A stretch of 5,887 bases of DNA. Origin: Anaerolineae bacterium (lineage in GTDB: Bacteria > Chloroflexota > Anaerolineae > Aggregatilineales > UBA2796). The notes below the pieces were generated by a model that made no database searches, had not been told where the DNA came from, and saw only the letters and a program-made list of their open reading frames with translations. Below are positions 5,410 through 5,887 of the stretch, piece after piece. The stretch's first letter is position 1. Each line of letters begins with the position of its first letter. The stretch spans positions 1-5,887 of the forward strand of contig JADZBY010000420.1 in assembly GCA_020851855.1 (NCBI GenBank). Direction: 5' to 3'. Made by a program: the position numbers and the translations under genes.

Positions 5410-5598
5410 TCAAAGGGCCTGCGGCGCGGGGGCGCTCAGCAGGTCGCGGACAGACCACAGGCGGGCGTTCGGGCGCGGTCGCGGCGCTTGAGGCCAGTCG
5501 TAACCAGACGCAAGCTGTGATGGGGTCGGACGAAGCGGGTCAGGAGCGCGCCGGAGACCAGCCAGTGCCCGTTGTCTCAAAAGTCCGCGTAAACGCTC
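5410..5598 (-). pseudogene. Possible 3' remnant of a gene of unknown family
   Basis: A minus-strand frame of 62 codons, bounded by TGA on both sides, reads in a protein-like way: LRQRALAGLRRAPDPLRPTP, then SGYDWPQAPRPRPNARLW and finally SVRDLLSAPAPQAL before the stop at 5410-5412. No ATG begins it, and just upstream the sequence changes to the AT-rich island, as if the 5' part had been lost. Codon third positions are GC-rich mainly in its second half. The Pro/Arg-rich tail could come from a degraded transposase or another accessory gene, but I cannot name a family. An open frame of this length is not unusual by chance in GC-rich DNA, so the call is tentative. Confidence 0.3.
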
Positions 5599-5606
5599 TC
5601 ATAGGG

Positions 5607-5675
5607 GTATAACAGTATACATAAGTGTACACATGAATTAAGCTACCGCAATAGTTATGTACATTCTTACATAAC
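5607..5675. promoter_or_regulatory. AT-rich island with a cluster of operator-like palindromes
   Basis: Within GC-rich surroundings, 5601-5700 is only about 39 percent GC by hand count. It contains GTATAC (5615-5620), GTGTACAC (5625-5632, ten bases later) and the perfect inverted repeat GTTATGTA/TACATAAC (5654-5661, 5668-5675) with a six-base gap. A further copy of the half-site, TACATAAG (5618-5625), lies exactly 50 bases from TACATAAC. The pattern suggests a regulator-binding or site-specific recombination region. On the minus strand TTAATT and TATACT, 16 bases apart, could form a promoter within it. No gene close by in the window clearly uses it. Confidence 0.45.
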
Positions 5676-5697
5676 CGACGGGGTGCGTATATTCCCT

Positions 5698-5716
5698 CGA
5701 AGGCGGCTCGCCTTCG
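5698..5716. other. GC-rich hairpin, 8-bp stem
   Basis: CGAAGGCG (5698-5705) and CGCCTTCG (5709-5716) form a perfect stem with a three-base loop. No T-run follows on either strand, so a rho-independent terminator is not supported. It sits at the right edge of the AT-rich island. Confidence 0.45.
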
Positions 5717-5887
5717 CCGTCTCTAGGATCACGTATCGTCGCGGCGACCGACGCCTAACCTGACAAACGGTGATGTCCGCCATCGTCCGCATCGCTGACT
5801 CCATTGTCCGCCTCATCGCCCCTGTTGGTGCGGCCTCTCTACTTCATCTCTAGCCAGCAAGGTTCCCTTTCGCCAAGACCGGACTTA
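5717..5887. other. Right-edge sequence without a supported gene
   Basis: Short open frames exist on both strands (26 codons from 5773 on plus, 49 codons from 5816 on minus, overlapping each other), but neither has a properly spaced ribosome binding site. The repeated GTCCGC/CATCG words (about 5776-5818) give the region a weakly repetitive look. I see no tRNA, other RNA gene or repeat array. Confidence 0.4.

Noticed and set aside
5667..5816. 49-codon minus-strand frame starting MRRTMESAMRTMADI
   Set aside because: The purine run AGGGG is only two bases before the ATG, the product is Arg-rich without recognisable features, and it runs into the palindromic island.
5773..5853. 26-codon plus-strand frame, MSAIVRIADSIVRLIAPVG and a short hydrophobic tail
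   Set aside because: The amphipathic look is attractive for a small peptide, but there is no good Shine-Dalgarno, the sequence repeats short DNA words, and another open frame overlaps it on the opposite strand. Not supported without conservation.

Overview
The window most likely comes from a member of the Chloroflexota (Anaerolineae or a relative). The evidence is indirect: the base composition is GC-rich, the partial serine/threonine kinase at the left edge has an N-terminus of the style common there, the sulfite-oxidase-superfamily enzyme carries its own membrane domain, and a GC-rich 'CCCTCACCCCCGGCCCC'-type palindromic element is present. Phylum assignment is inference. All convincing genes lie on the minus strand.

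Layout, in the direction of transcription (right to left): an OmpR/PhoB-type response regulator (4174-4890) and a sensor histidine kinase (2911-4170), 3 nt apart, behind a fair sigma70-like promoter (4923-4951). Next is a 98-nt gap that contains four tandem 11-bp units (2867-2910) laid out like a binding site for an OmpR-family regulator. Then come a small secreted protein with a strikingly methionine-rich mature part (2390-2812), a 13-bp perfect stem-loop between cistrons (2343-2373), and a 538-residue membrane-anchored molybdopterin oxidoreductase with an internal twin-arginine motif (709-2325). Directly after its stop codon lies the decayed C-terminal end of an unrelated protein (452-708). 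An intergenic stretch with a TATAAT box (177-451) then leads to the start of a Ser/Thr protein kinase that runs off the left edge (1-176).

The right-hand kilobase (4952-5887) has no intact gene. It holds a roughly 154-bp MITE-like element with 13-bp perfect terminal inverted repeats and flanking TA dinucleotides (5123-5280), a 23-bp imperfect palindrome (5361-5383), a possible 3' remnant of a gene (5410-5598), an AT-rich island full of operator-like palindromes (5601-5690) and a GC-rich hairpin (5698-5716). It looks like a decayed, mobile-element-influenced intergenic region.

Main hypothesis: the four central genes form one unit. The two-component system would sense an envelope stress and switch on a methionine-rich extracytoplasmic protein together with a molybdenum enzyme of the superfamily that includes the methionine sulfoxide reductase MsrP. 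This parallels the HprSR-MsrPQ system of E. coli and the MrpX/YedY1 hypochlorite-scavenging pair of Azospira. Here the enzyme has a different architecture and no MsrQ partner is present. The parts and the tandem site are seen in the sequence; the methionine sulfoxide function is inference.
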